A model generated the notes under the pieces. That model did no database searches. It had not been told where the DNA came from and saw only the letters and a program-made list of their open reading frames with translations. Positions 1-7,981 of a stretch of DNA of 64,000 nucleotides are shown here, one piece after another. Made by a program: the position numbers and the translations under genes. Within the stretch, counting starts at the first letter, position 1, and each line of letters begins with the position of its first letter. The DNA comes from Arthrobacter bambusae (GTDB lineage Bacteria; Actinomycetota; Actinomycetes; Actinomycetales; Micrococcaceae): the NCBI RefSeq assembly GCF_030812595.1, contig NZ_JAUSSZ010000004.1:210671-274670 (forward strand). The letters are read 5' to 3'.

Positions 1-1092
1 GCCGCCCTTGCAGTGGAACACGATCTCCTTGTCTTGCGGCAGTTCCGTCCAGGCCTCCCCCGCCAGGATGCGTCCCTGCGGGATGAGCACCGAACCGTCG
101 ATGCTCACAATCTCGTGTTCGCCGATCTCGCGGACATCCACCAGTTCAAAGTCGCGTTCCCCCGCCGCGCGGGCATCGAGCATTCCGGACAGTTCGGTGG
201 CCGTGACGGTAGGAACCGAGTCGCCTGGGGGCGCCGGGGTGATGCCGCAGAAAGCTTCGTAGTCGGTCAATTCGGTAATCGCTTGGGCTTCCGGGTCTTT
301 CGAAACCTTGATTTCACGCCAGCTGCCGCCGAGCGCGTCAAAGAGCGCCACGCGCCCCAGCATGGAGCGCCCGACGCCGGTGATCAGCTTGACTGCCTCC
401 GTCACCATGAGCGAGCCGACAGCGGCGCACAGCATGCCGAACACTCCACCTTCGCCGCAGGAGGGGACCGAACCGGCAGGAGGGGCCTCCGGGTAGAGAT
501 CGCGGTAGCTGGGTCCGTGCTTCTCCCAGAACACGCTGACCTGGCCGTCGAAGCGGAAGATCGATCCCCAGACGTACGGTTTGCCGAGAATCGCGGCAGC
601 ATCGTTGACGAGGTATCTGGTGGCAAAGTTGTCTGCGCCATCCAGGATGAGGTCATACCCCGAGAAAATCTCCAAAGCGTTGGAGGAGTCGAGGCGCACG
701 TTGTGCAGTTGCACGTTGACGAGGGGATTGAGTTCCTTGATGGCGTCCCGTGCCGATTCGATTTTCGGCCGTCCCACATCGCCCACCCCGTGGATGATCT
801 GGCGCTGCAGGTTGCTGAGGTCGACGTCGTCGTCGTCCACGATTCCGAGGGTCCCCACCCCGGCCGCGGCGAGGTACAGCAACGCCGGAGAGCCGAGTCC
901 GCCTGCCCCGATCACAAGGACTTTCGCATTCTTGAGCCGACGCTGACCGGCCGCTCCGATTTCGGGAATAATGAGGTGGCGCGAGTACCGTTCCACTTCT
1001 TCGGTGGTCAGTTCCGCGGCCGGTTCCACGAGTGGCGGCAGTGCGGAAGAGGGAGAGCGCGGCGACGTTTGGGCGGCAAAAAGAGTGGCCAT
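1..1092 (-). CDS. moeZ: MoeB/ThiF-type adenylyltransferase fused to a rhodanese domain (partial, 3' end cut)
   Basis: E1-like enzyme that adenylates and thiolates the C-terminus of a small sulfur carrier (MoaD, ThiS or CysO type). The nucleotide-binding glycine motif GAGGLGS lies near residues 62-68, the ThiF-type segment PSCGEGG follows mid-protein, and a C-terminal rhodanese domain has its active-site HCKGG with Cys at about residue 361. The reading frame runs off the left edge, so only a short tail is missing. The ATG at 1092 gives the N-terminus MATLFAAQ. A TACTTT box lies 5 nt upstream. Sulfur transfer fits the thiamine genes 2 kb away, but a role with molybdopterin or CysO is equally possible. 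Family assignment is firm; partner is inference. Confidence 0.93.
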   Translation of the reverse strand, partial: MATLFAAQTSPRSPSSALPPLVEPAAELTTEEVERYSRHLIIPEIGAAGQRRLKNAKVLVIGAGGLGSPALLYLAAAGVGTLGIVDDDDVDLSNLQRQIIHGVGDVGRPKIESARDAIKELNPLVNVQLHNVRLDSSNALEIFSGYDLILDGADNFATRYLVNDAAAILGKPYVWGSIFRFDGQVSVFWEKHGPSYRDLYPEAPPAGSVPSCGEGGVFGMLCAAVGSLMVTEAVKLITGVGRSMLGRVALFDALGGSWREIKVSKDPEAQAITELTDYEAFCGITPAPPGDSVPTVTATELSGMLDARAAGERDFELVDVREIGEHEIVSIDGSVLIPQGRILAGEAWTELPQDKEIVFHCKGG

Positions 1093-1177
1093 ACTCCAAA
1101 GTATGCCTGCCGCTGCCGCCCGGTCATATTACTGCACAGTATTGTGGTCATAACTGCAAAGGAAAGGCGGCAGACAA

Positions 1178-1846
1178 GTGGCTGAGAGCGCACGAATCAA
1201 ACACGAGGCAGAGGTCAGGCAAGAGGCCAAGCAGGATCGGGCCGCTTCGCCACGTTCGGCCAGGCTGCCACGCGATGAGCGCCGGGCCCAGCTCTTGAAT
1301 GCCGCTTTGGAAGTCTTCGTGGCCAACGGCTTCCATGGTGCTGCCATGGACGAAATCGCCGAGACTGCCCATGTCAGCAAGCCTGTGCTGTATCAACACT
1401 TCCCGTCCAAGCGGGAGCTCTACATGGCCCTCCTCGACAGCCACCTGGCCACGCTCACGGAACTGATGCTCACGGCGCTTAACTCGACATCGGACAACAA
1501 GGAACGCGTCCAGGCCGTCATGCGCGCCTACTACCGTTTCATTGCGGCCGACGACCAAGCGCACCGGCTCGTCTTCGAATCCGATCTCATCAATGATCCG
1601 GACGTCAGCTCGCGGCTGGAGACTTTCAACCGCACCTTCGCCGACGCGGTCGCGAAGGTCATCGCCGAAGACACCAAGTTGCCCCCGCTGGAGGCCCAGC
1701 TGCTGGGCCGCGGCCTGGCCGGAATGGCGCAGGTCAGCGCCCGCTATTGGCTCGAAACCGACGGCGATTTGGACCTCGATGTAGCCAGCGATCTGATCTA
1801 CCGTTTAGCTTGGCGCGGAATCAGTCGCTTCCCGAAAGAGTCCTAG
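1178..1846 (+). CDS. TetR/AcrR family transcriptional regulator
   Basis: One-component DNA-binding regulator of 222 residues. The N-terminal helix-turn-helix (roughly residues 40-85) contains AALEVFVANGFHGAAMDEIAE and VSKPVLYQHFPSKREL, the typical TetR recognition helix region, followed by an all-helical ligand/dimer domain. A long charged tail precedes the HTH. The GTG start at 1178 is preceded by GGAAAGG at 1161. It is divergent from the MoeB-like gene and upstream of a DUF3107 gene. The ligand and targets cannot be told from the sequence. Confidence 0.9.
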   Translation: MAESARIKHEAEVRQEAKQDRAASPRSARLPRDERRAQLLNAALEVFVANGFHGAAMDEIAETAHVSKPVLYQHFPSKRELYMALLDSHLATLTELMLTALNSTSDNKERVQAVMRAYYRFIAADDQAHRLVFESDLINDPDVSSRLETFNRTFADAVAKVIAEDTKLPPLEAQLLGRGLAGMAQVSARYWLETDGDLDLDVASDLIYRLAWRGISRFPKES

Positions 1847-1896
1847 ACTACAAATAGAGGACTAAGTAATTTCTTGATTGGCTGGGAGGCCCCCCT

Positions 1897-2121
1897 GTGG
1901 AAGTAAAGATCGGCATTCAGAACGTTGGCCGTGAGATCGCGCTTGAGTCCGCTCTCGATGCCGAGTCTGTTGCCAAGATCGTGAGCGAGGCCATCGCCAA
2001 CGGCACGGACCTGCGCTTGACCGACGAAAAGGGGCGCCAGGTGATCGTTCCCGGCAACGTCCTCGGATACGTGGAAATCGGCGCTGAGGAAGTTCGTCGG
2101 GTCGGCTTCGGCGCTCTGTAA
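1897..2121 (+). CDS. DUF3107 family small protein
   Basis: Small acidic protein of 74 residues starting MEVKIGIQNVGREIALES and ending VRRVGFGAL. This is the compact conserved DUF3107 family found across actinobacteria, usually near the helicase/TetR region of the chromosome; its function is not established. The GTG at 1897 is chosen because the family starts with this V/M-E-V-K-I-G-I strand. It lies 50 nt after the TetR gene and may be co-transcribed with it. Confidence 0.88.
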   Translation: MEVKIGIQNVGREIALESALDAESVAKIVSEAIANGTDLRLTDEKGRQVIVPGNVLGYVEIGAEEVRRVGFGAL

Positions 2122-2158
2122 GCTTTCACCCCAGAACACCAGCGAGCGAGGAGTCCGC

Positions 2159-2461
2159 ATGCTCTCACTTGTCATCGTGGCGCTAGCCACCATCGCCTCA
2201 GGATTCGTCGTCTGGGGAACGGACAAACACCGTGGCACGTACGGAATCACCCTCCCCGCTGGCGTTTCCGTGGCCGTCGCCATGCTGAGTTGGATGATCT
2301 TCATCCAACTTGGCTTTGGCTACCTGCCTGGCGTTACATGGATCCCTTGGGTCGCGCCCATCATCCTGGGCACGGCGGCGGCCGTGGCGGCCTCGTACGT
2401 CCTGGGCCGGCGTCGGACCCGGCACGACATCGCCCAGTTGACCGCGGCCTTGCGGCTCTAG
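2159..2461 (+). CDS. Small hypothetical membrane protein
   Basis: Predicted integral membrane protein of 100 residues with three hydrophobic segments (about residues 2-20, 35-55 and 63-85) and a positively charged end (GRRRTRHD). The ATG at 2159 has a GCGAGGAG ribosome binding site at 2145-2152. No family is recognised. The stop codon lies inside the first copy of a 16-nt tandem repeat, which encodes the last residues and continues downstream. It sits 37 nt after the DUF3107 gene. Confidence 0.75.
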   Translation: MLSLVIVALATIASGFVVWGTDKHRGTYGITLPAGVSVAVAMLSWMIFIQLGFGYLPGVTWIPWVAPIILGTAAAVAASYVLGRRRTRHDIAQLTAALRL

Positions 2462-2512
2462 CGACTTGCGGCCCTAGCGACTTGCGGCCCTAACATCTTG
2501 CGGCTCTAGCGA
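2449..2512 (+). repeat. Four tandem copies of a 16-nt repeat spanning a stop codon
   Basis: Four head-to-tail units start at 2449, 2465, 2481 and 2497. The consensus is CTTGCGGCYCTAGCGA; the third unit ends AACAT in place of AGCGA. Each unit carries a TAG or TAA in the same register. The first copy supplies the stop of the membrane protein, so change in copy number would leave the protein unaltered. Confidence 0.9.
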
Positions 2513-2535
2513 GCCGTCCAGTCGAGCAGTTCAGT

Positions 2536-2868
2536 TCAGGGCATGGCTTCGGGTTCAGCCACTGCCCCGATGTGCGCGGCTGCCTCGCCAGCGCTCATGG
2601 CCGCCCGGACGTCACGCCGCGTTACCCCACTCCCGGCGTCATGGGAGGTGTACCGGATGAGCACCCGATTGTACCGCCAGTCCAGGTCCGGGTGGTGCTT
2701 CTGCTGTTCGGCGATGCGACCGACCGCAGCGATCAGTTCCAGTGCGGCGGAGGACGTCGGGCATTTGTAGACGGTGACGAGGCTTCCCTGGCGGAAGCGC
2801 CAGTCCGGCAGCTCCGCCAAGGCATCGTCGATCGCGGATCCCTTAAGAATGTCATCCTTGCCGGCCAT
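2536..2868 (-). CDS. 4a-hydroxytetrahydrobiopterin dehydratase (pterin-4-alpha-carbinolamine dehydratase)
   Basis: Dehydratase of 110 residues that recycles the 4a-carbinolamine pterin produced by aromatic amino acid hydroxylases. The family signature is visible as EQQKHHPDLDWRYNRV followed by YTSHDAGSGVTRRD, with the catalytic His-His-Pro. The ATG at 2868 (MAGKDDILKG) is preceded by GGAG with good spacing; the open frame continues 15 codons upstream without such support. It follows thiG on the same strand after 62 nt and may share its transcript. No pterin-dependent hydroxylase is seen in the window. Confidence 0.92.
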   Translation of the reverse strand: MAGKDDILKGSAIDDALAELPDWRFRQGSLVTVYKCPTSSAALELIAAVGRIAEQQKHHPDLDWRYNRVLIRYTSHDAGSGVTRRDVRAAMSAGEAAAHIGAVAEPEAMP

Positions 2869-2930
2869 CGGTGGCTCCTTCACGGACGTGGATTCTTCGC
2901 AGGACCCTCCCAAACAGCCAGCGTTAGCCG

Positions 2931-3740
<810 letters not shown>

Positions 3741-3977
3741 TCAGCCTCCTTGTACTGCGGTGACGATTTCGAGTTCGTCGCCTTCTGCGAGCGCGGTGGC
3801 AGCCCACTGGCTGCGCGGCACCACTTCGGAATTGCGTGCGACGGCGACGCCGATCTTGCGTCCGTCGGCCGCTTGGCCACTGGAGTCTACAACGCGTCCC
3901 GTGATGTGGCTGACGACGGTGGTCACAGACGCGTCGTCGCTTAGCGTGTGGTCTGCGCCGTTCAATTTGATGTTCAT
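3741..3977 (-). CDS. thiS: Sulfur carrier protein ThiS
   Basis: Ubiquitin-fold sulfur carrier of 78 residues that ends in the obligatory Gly-Gly (AVQGG), where the thiocarboxylate forms. It starts MNIKLNG. Its ATG overlaps the TGA of thiO by 4 nt (ATGA), so translation is probably coupled. The MoeB/ThiF-like protein at the left edge is a candidate activating enzyme. Confidence 0.95.
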   Translation of the reverse strand: MNIKLNGADHTLSDDASVTTVVSHITGRVVDSSGQAADGRKIGVAVARNSEVVPRSQWAATALAEGDELEIVTAVQGG

Positions 3978-5293
3978 GCCTGGTCCTTCGGATGGGAATC
4001 TAGGGTTGCGGCCTGGGGGCTACCGGTCAGTGAGGCCCAAGCCGCGGAAAGCGGGCGCGAGAAGCGGTCCGGGCGGAATTTGTCCCACCGGGGATCGGCG
4101 GTGCCATCCATGAGTCCGACGCAGATTTTCGCGGCGGCTGGAGTGAGGAGCACGCCATGGCGGAAAAACCCGCTGGCTACGATGAGGCCGGGCACGGTCC
4201 CTTCGCGTCCTTCCACACGACCGAGGAGCGGTGCATTGTCCGGAGTGCCCGGCCGGGCACGGGCAGTTGCTTCCAGGAGCTCGAGTTCGGCAACAGCCGG
4301 GACAAGAACCTGGGCGTCCCGGAGCAACTGGTACACGCCACCGGCCGATACCGGATTGGCCGCTCCACCGGACGCCGACAAGCCGTCTTCGCGTTGCGTT
4401 GCCCCGATCACCACGGTCCCGTCGTCGCGGGGAACGACGTACACGGGAACTCCACGCACCATTCCGCGGACCGTGGCAGTGACGAGGGGTTGCAGGTGGT
4501 CCGGGACGCGCAGCCGCAGGATGTCGCCGTACACGGGACGCAACGGTAGCGACAATCCATCCGGCAGGCCGGTCAAGCGGGCGGCACCCAGTCCGTTGGC
4601 AACCACGGTTTCCGTGGCGAGCACCTTGATGCCGGAGCCGAGCCGCACCCCGACGACGCGCCCGTCCTCCCACAGGAGGCCCGCCGCAGTGTCCTCGACC
4701 GCAAAACCGCCGCCGGCCCCTTCAATCCAGCTGGAATCGGCGGGCTCGTGGTCTGCCAGCGCGCCGAGAATCGCGGCCGAAAGCCGGCGCGGATCCACTT
4801 GGTGGTCGCCCGGAATGTCGAACGCGCAGGAAATCTGCGGGCTCAGCAGCGGCTCACGCTCCCGGGCCTCGCGCAACGGCACCGATTCCACGTCCAGGCC
4901 GTTGGCGAGCTGGACGTCCCGGAGGTCCGCGAGCGCGCGGCGGTCCGCAGCATCCGCTCCGACGGCGAGGGTCGGCGTCGTGCGGTAACCCGTGCTGCGT
5001 CCAGTGCCTGAGCCGGTCACATTTCGTTCGAAGCCCGGCCACAACGCCGACGATTCGAGCATGAGCTCCAGGAGGTCCTCTTCCTGGTAGTGCAGTTCGC
5101 TGACGGGCGCCAACATCCCTGCCGCCGCGAAAGTAGCGCCGCTTGCCGGTGCGGGGTCGATGAGGGCAACCGAGCGGCCGGACCTTCGTGCTTCCCACGC
5201 GATGCCGAGGCCAACGACGCCGCCCCCGATCACCGCGACATCCGCGTGCAGGGGCTCGTTAGCGGGTTCGCGATGAGTGTTTACTTCGTCCAT
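3974..5293 (-). CDS. thiO: Glycine oxidase ThiO
   Basis: FAD-dependent oxidase of 439 residues that converts glycine to the iminoacetate used by ThiG. The N-terminal dinucleotide-binding motif VIGGGVVGLGIAWEA is clear, and the C-terminal part has ARARPGTPDNAPLLGRVEG and VASGFFRHGVLLTPAAA, typical of the D-amino acid oxidase/ThiO family. It is the first gene behind a TPP riboswitch, which ends close to the ATG at 5293, and leads the thiO-thiS-thiG operon. Confidence 0.95.
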   Translation of the reverse strand: MDEVNTHREPANEPLHADVAVIGGGVVGLGIAWEARRSGRSVALIDPAPASGATFAAAGMLAPVSELHYQEEDLLELMLESSALWPGFERNVTGSGTGRSTGYRTTPTLAVGADAADRRALADLRDVQLANGLDVESVPLREAREREPLLSPQISCAFDIPGDHQVDPRRLSAAILGALADHEPADSSWIEGAGGGFAVEDTAAGLLWEDGRVVGVRLGSGIKVLATETVVANGLGAARLTGLPDGLSLPLRPVYGDILRLRVPDHLQPLVTATVRGMVRGVPVYVVPRDDGTVVIGATQREDGLSASGGAANPVSAGGVYQLLRDAQVLVPAVAELELLEATARARPGTPDNAPLLGRVEGREGTVPGLIVASGFFRHGVLLTPAAAKICVGLMDGTADPRWDKFRPDRFSRPLSAAWASLTGSPQAATLDSHPKDQA

Positions 5294-5296
5294 GGA

Positions 5297-5400
5297 GTCC
5301 TTCCCTACGCCGGTATTAGCCGGATCAGGTCAAGCGGTCGGCGCTGAAGCCCTCTCAGCCGCGCGGCGATTGTGACTGCCGCCGCGGCTCCCGCGGTACC
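5297..5400 (-). promoter_or_regulatory. TPP riboswitch (THI element) upstream of thiO
   Basis: Read on the minus strand, the region contains CTGAGAGGG, then TTGACCTGATC, then TAATACCGGCGTAGGGAAGGA, which are the two conserved helix-junction sequences of the thiamine pyrophosphate aptamer in the correct order. A GC-rich stem lies between them. The 3' end of the aptamer falls a few nt from the thiO start, consistent with control of translation initiation. Boundaries are approximate. Confidence 0.95.
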
Positions 5401-5418
5401 ACCCCAGTTTAGAGGAAC

Positions 5419-5424
5419 TACTCT
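5419..5424 (+). promoter_or_regulatory. Predicted -10 box of a leaderless thiE transcript
   Basis: TACTCT lies exactly 6 nt before the thiE ATG, the spacing expected for a leaderless mRNA. No Shine-Dalgarno sequence is present. Confidence 0.6.
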
Positions 5425-5430
5425 GTTTCC

Positions 5431-6120
5431 ATGACCCAGCATGATGTCCACACCACCGCCCGCCTGTACCTCTGCACCGACGCCCGCAAGCACCAGGGTG
5501 ATTTCGAGGAGTTTGTCGATGCCGCGTTCGAGGGCGGCGTGGACATCATCCAGCTGCGCGACAAGACGATTGAAGCGGCAGAGGAACTGGAGCTCCTGGA
5601 GATCCTGCAATCCGCGGCGCACCGCCACGGCCGCCTCTGGGCGGTCAACGACCGCGCCGACATCGCGTCCCTCTCCGGTGCACCCGTATTCCATATCGGC
5701 CAAAAGGACATTCCGCTTCGCTCAGCGCGCAAGCTGCTCCACGACCCCACGATTATCGGGCTCTCCACGCACACGCCGGATCAGGTTGACGCAGCCATCG
5801 CCGCCTCGCCCGGGCGCAGCGGCCTGGACTACTTCTGCGTCGGGCCCGTATGGGCCACGCCCACCAAGCCGGGACGCTCCGCCGTCGGGCTCGGCTTGGT
5901 GAAGTACGCCGCCGACGCCGTGAGGCGGGCCAACGAGGAGACAGTCGGCGGTGTTGTGCTCCCCTGGTTTGCGATCGGCGGCATCGATCTTGGCAACGTG
6001 GAAGAGGTAGTGCAGGCCGGCGCCAGCCGCATCGTGGTGGTACGCGCCATCACTGAGGCGGAGGATCCGACCGCAGCTGCCCGGGCACTCCTTGCCGCCT
6101 TGGACGCTGCGGCGGCCTAG
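5431..6120 (+). CDS. thiE: Thiamine-phosphate synthase ThiE
   Basis: Joins the pyrimidine pyrophosphate (HMP-PP) and thiazole phosphate into thiamine phosphate. This 229-residue TIM barrel has [11 protein letters not shown] (substrate loop), [21 protein letters not shown] and the C-terminal [15 protein letters not shown] phosphate-binding strand. It is transcribed away from thiO-thiS-thiG, and the riboswitch is on the opposite strand, so it does not precede thiE. The ATG at 5431 is supported by the N-terminus [17 protein letters not shown]. Confidence 0.95.
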   Translation: MTQHDVHTTARLYLCTDARKHQGDFEEFVDAAFEGGVDIIQLRDKTIEAAEELELLEILQSAAHRHGRLWAVNDRADIASLSGAPVFHIGQKDIPLRSARKLLHDPTIIGLSTHTPDQVDAAIAASPGRSGLDYFCVGPVWATPTKPGRSAVGLGLVKYAADAVRRANEETVGGVVLPWFAIGGIDLGNVEEVVQAGASRIVVVRAITEAEDPTAAARALLAALDAAAA

Positions 6121-6157
6121 CGAGACGCCGGGAGATTTTGGAGTTACCCTGACTTTC

Positions 6158-7693
6158 GTGTCACACCAGCGGATAGCCCCGAACGTCAGTGAGACGTCGA
6201 ACCACCTCGCGGAAGCGCTGGCGGCGCTTCGGATTGAACTCGAGCTGCCCGCAGGCTATCCCGCTGAAGCGCTGCGCGATGCCGAAGCCGCGGTTTCCGG
6301 ACACACCCTGCCGACGCTGGACCTCACGGATGTCCCCTTCATCACGATCGACCCGGCCTCTTCCACGGATCTGGACCAGGCTCTCTTCATTGAGCGGTCC
6401 GGCGAGGGTTACAGGGTTCTCTACGCCATCTCCGACGTGCCCTCCTTTGTGCCCCCGGGAGGAGCGCTCGACGCCGAGACCCGCCACCGCGGGCAAACCT
6501 ACTATGCCCCGGACGGCCGCATACCGCTGCACCCCGAGATCATCAGCGAGCAAGCCGGAAGCCTGCTGGCCGGCCAGACTTGCGGCGCGTTCGTCTGGGA
6601 CTTCGAGCTCGATGCCCAGGCGGAGTTCAGCACCGTCTCCGTCCGGAGGGCGAGCGTACGCAGCCGGGCCAAGCTCAACTACAAAGGCGTGCAGGCGGAA
6701 ATCGATTCCGGAACGGCTGATCCCGTCCTCCAGCTACTCAAGGAGGTCGGGGTCAAGCGGGTGGAGCTCGAGCGCCGCCGCGGCGGCGCAAGCCTTAACA
6801 TGCCTGAGCAGGAAATCGTCCAGCTGCCCGACGGCGAAGGCTACCGGATCGTCGCAGCTCCCTCGCTGCCGGTTGAGGACTGGAACGCACAGATTTCGCT
6901 CATGACCGGGATGGCCGCCGCCCAATTGATGCTCGACGGCAAGGTGGGAATCCTGCGCACCATGCCCGCGCCCGATGAGCGCTCGTTGCTGCATTTCAAA
7001 CGGCAAGCAGGGGCACTCGGCAAGCCCTGGACCGAGGGGACCAGCTATGGCGAGTACCTGCGCACCCTCGATGCCAAGGACCCCCGGCAACTGGCCATCC
7101 TTCACTCCGCGGGGTTGCTTTTCCGTGGTGCCGGCTACACGCCTTTCGACGGCGAGGTGCCGGGCAGCGTGATGCAGTCAGCCATCGGGGCGCCGTATGC
7201 CCACACCACCGCGCCATTGCGCCGGTTGGTGGATCGTTTTGTCCTGGTCATCTGCGACGCACTGAGCAATGGAACACAGATCCCTGCATGGGCCCGGAAT
7301 GCTTTGCCGAGCCTGCCGGAGATCATGGCGTCATCGGACCAGCTTGCCGCCAGAATGGAGCGCATGGCCCTGGACACCGTGCAGGCTGCCCTTCTCGTGA
7401 ACCACATCGGCCAGGAATTCGACGCCGTGGTGATTTCCGGATCGAAGCCCGCCAAGAACAACGGAAACGGAAACGGCAACAGCAACGGCACCGGCAACAA
7501 CGGCAGGGGCAATGGCAACGGGAACGGGAACGGGAACGGAGCCTCGCACGGCCCCTACGGCGTCGTCCAGATCGCCGAACCCGCGGTCACCGCTCGTTGC
7601 GACGGCGAAATGGAGTCGGGCACGAAGGTCCGCGTGAGACTGCTTGACGCGGACATTGCCACCCGCCAAATCACCTTCGAACTGCTCCCGTAG
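6158..7693 (+). CDS. RNB-domain (RNase II/R family) ribonuclease
   Basis: Predicted 3'-5' exoribonuclease with an RNB catalytic core and no obvious S1 domain. From the GTG at 6158 the protein has 511 residues, and the catalytic motif TIDPASSTDLDQA places acidic residues at about D65, D71 and D73, with Gln74 where many RNase II enzymes have a fourth Asp. The C-terminal third contains a low-complexity Asn/Gly tract (about residues 432-462) before a final beta domain. An upstream TTG at 6092 would overlap thiE by 29 nt, and I prefer the GTG. The gene may be read with thiE. Confidence 0.88.
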   Translation: MSHQRIAPNVSETSNHLAEALAALRIELELPAGYPAEALRDAEAAVSGHTLPTLDLTDVPFITIDPASSTDLDQALFIERSGEGYRVLYAISDVPSFVPPGGALDAETRHRGQTYYAPDGRIPLHPEIISEQAGSLLAGQTCGAFVWDFELDAQAEFSTVSVRRASVRSRAKLNYKGVQAEIDSGTADPVLQLLKEVGVKRVELERRRGGASLNMPEQEIVQLPDGEGYRIVAAPSLPVEDWNAQISLMTGMAAAQLMLDGKVGILRTMPAPDERSLLHFKRQAGALGKPWTEGTSYGEYLRTLDAKDPRQLAILHSAGLLFRGAGYTPFDGEVPGSVMQSAIGAPYAHTTAPLRRLVDRFVLVICDALSNGTQIPAWARNALPSLPEIMASSDQLAARMERMALDTVQAALLVNHIGQEFDAVVISGSKPAKNNGNGNGNSNGTGNNGRGNGNGNGNGNGASHGPYGVVQIAEPAVTARCDGEMESGTKVRVRLLDADIATRQITFELLP

Positions 7694-7819
7694 CGGACCC
7701 CGTTCGCAGGGCCGGGCGCGCGATCCGGGGTTTATGGCCCCCAGACGCTAGACTGGGTGGGTAGTAATGGATGCCCGGTCGTTGATTCAGTTAATTTTTT
7801 GACATCAACAAGCCCGCCC

Positions 7820-7927
7820 CTACGCGATCTTGAGATACACCAGCTGGTCACCAGTGCCAGTATTTAGATAGCCCGCGATCGGCTTCCACTGGATTTGCTT
7901 GCGCCCATTCGTGCTCCGGAACGGCCC
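7820..7927 (-). pseudogene. Possible C-terminal coding remnant in the helicase leader
   Basis: On the minus strand about 35 codons before the stop at 7820-7822 read as a protein-like sequence (GPFRSTNGRKQIQW, then NTGTGDQLVYLKIA), unlike the arginine-rich or low-complexity shadows seen elsewhere. Upstream the same frame runs into the antisense of the helicase gene and loses that character. It may be the tail of a gene displaced by the helicase. No family is recognised, and it could be chance. Confidence 0.25.
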
Positions 7928-7981
7928 TGCCACAACCGTTGAGCACGCGGCGCAGCCCAAATGAATAAGGAAAACTCCACT

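Noticed and set aside
13..1185. 390-codon plus-strand frame
   Set aside because: It is the antisense of the MoeB/ThiF-rhodanese gene; the minus frame shows the real motifs (GAGGLGS, HCKGG).
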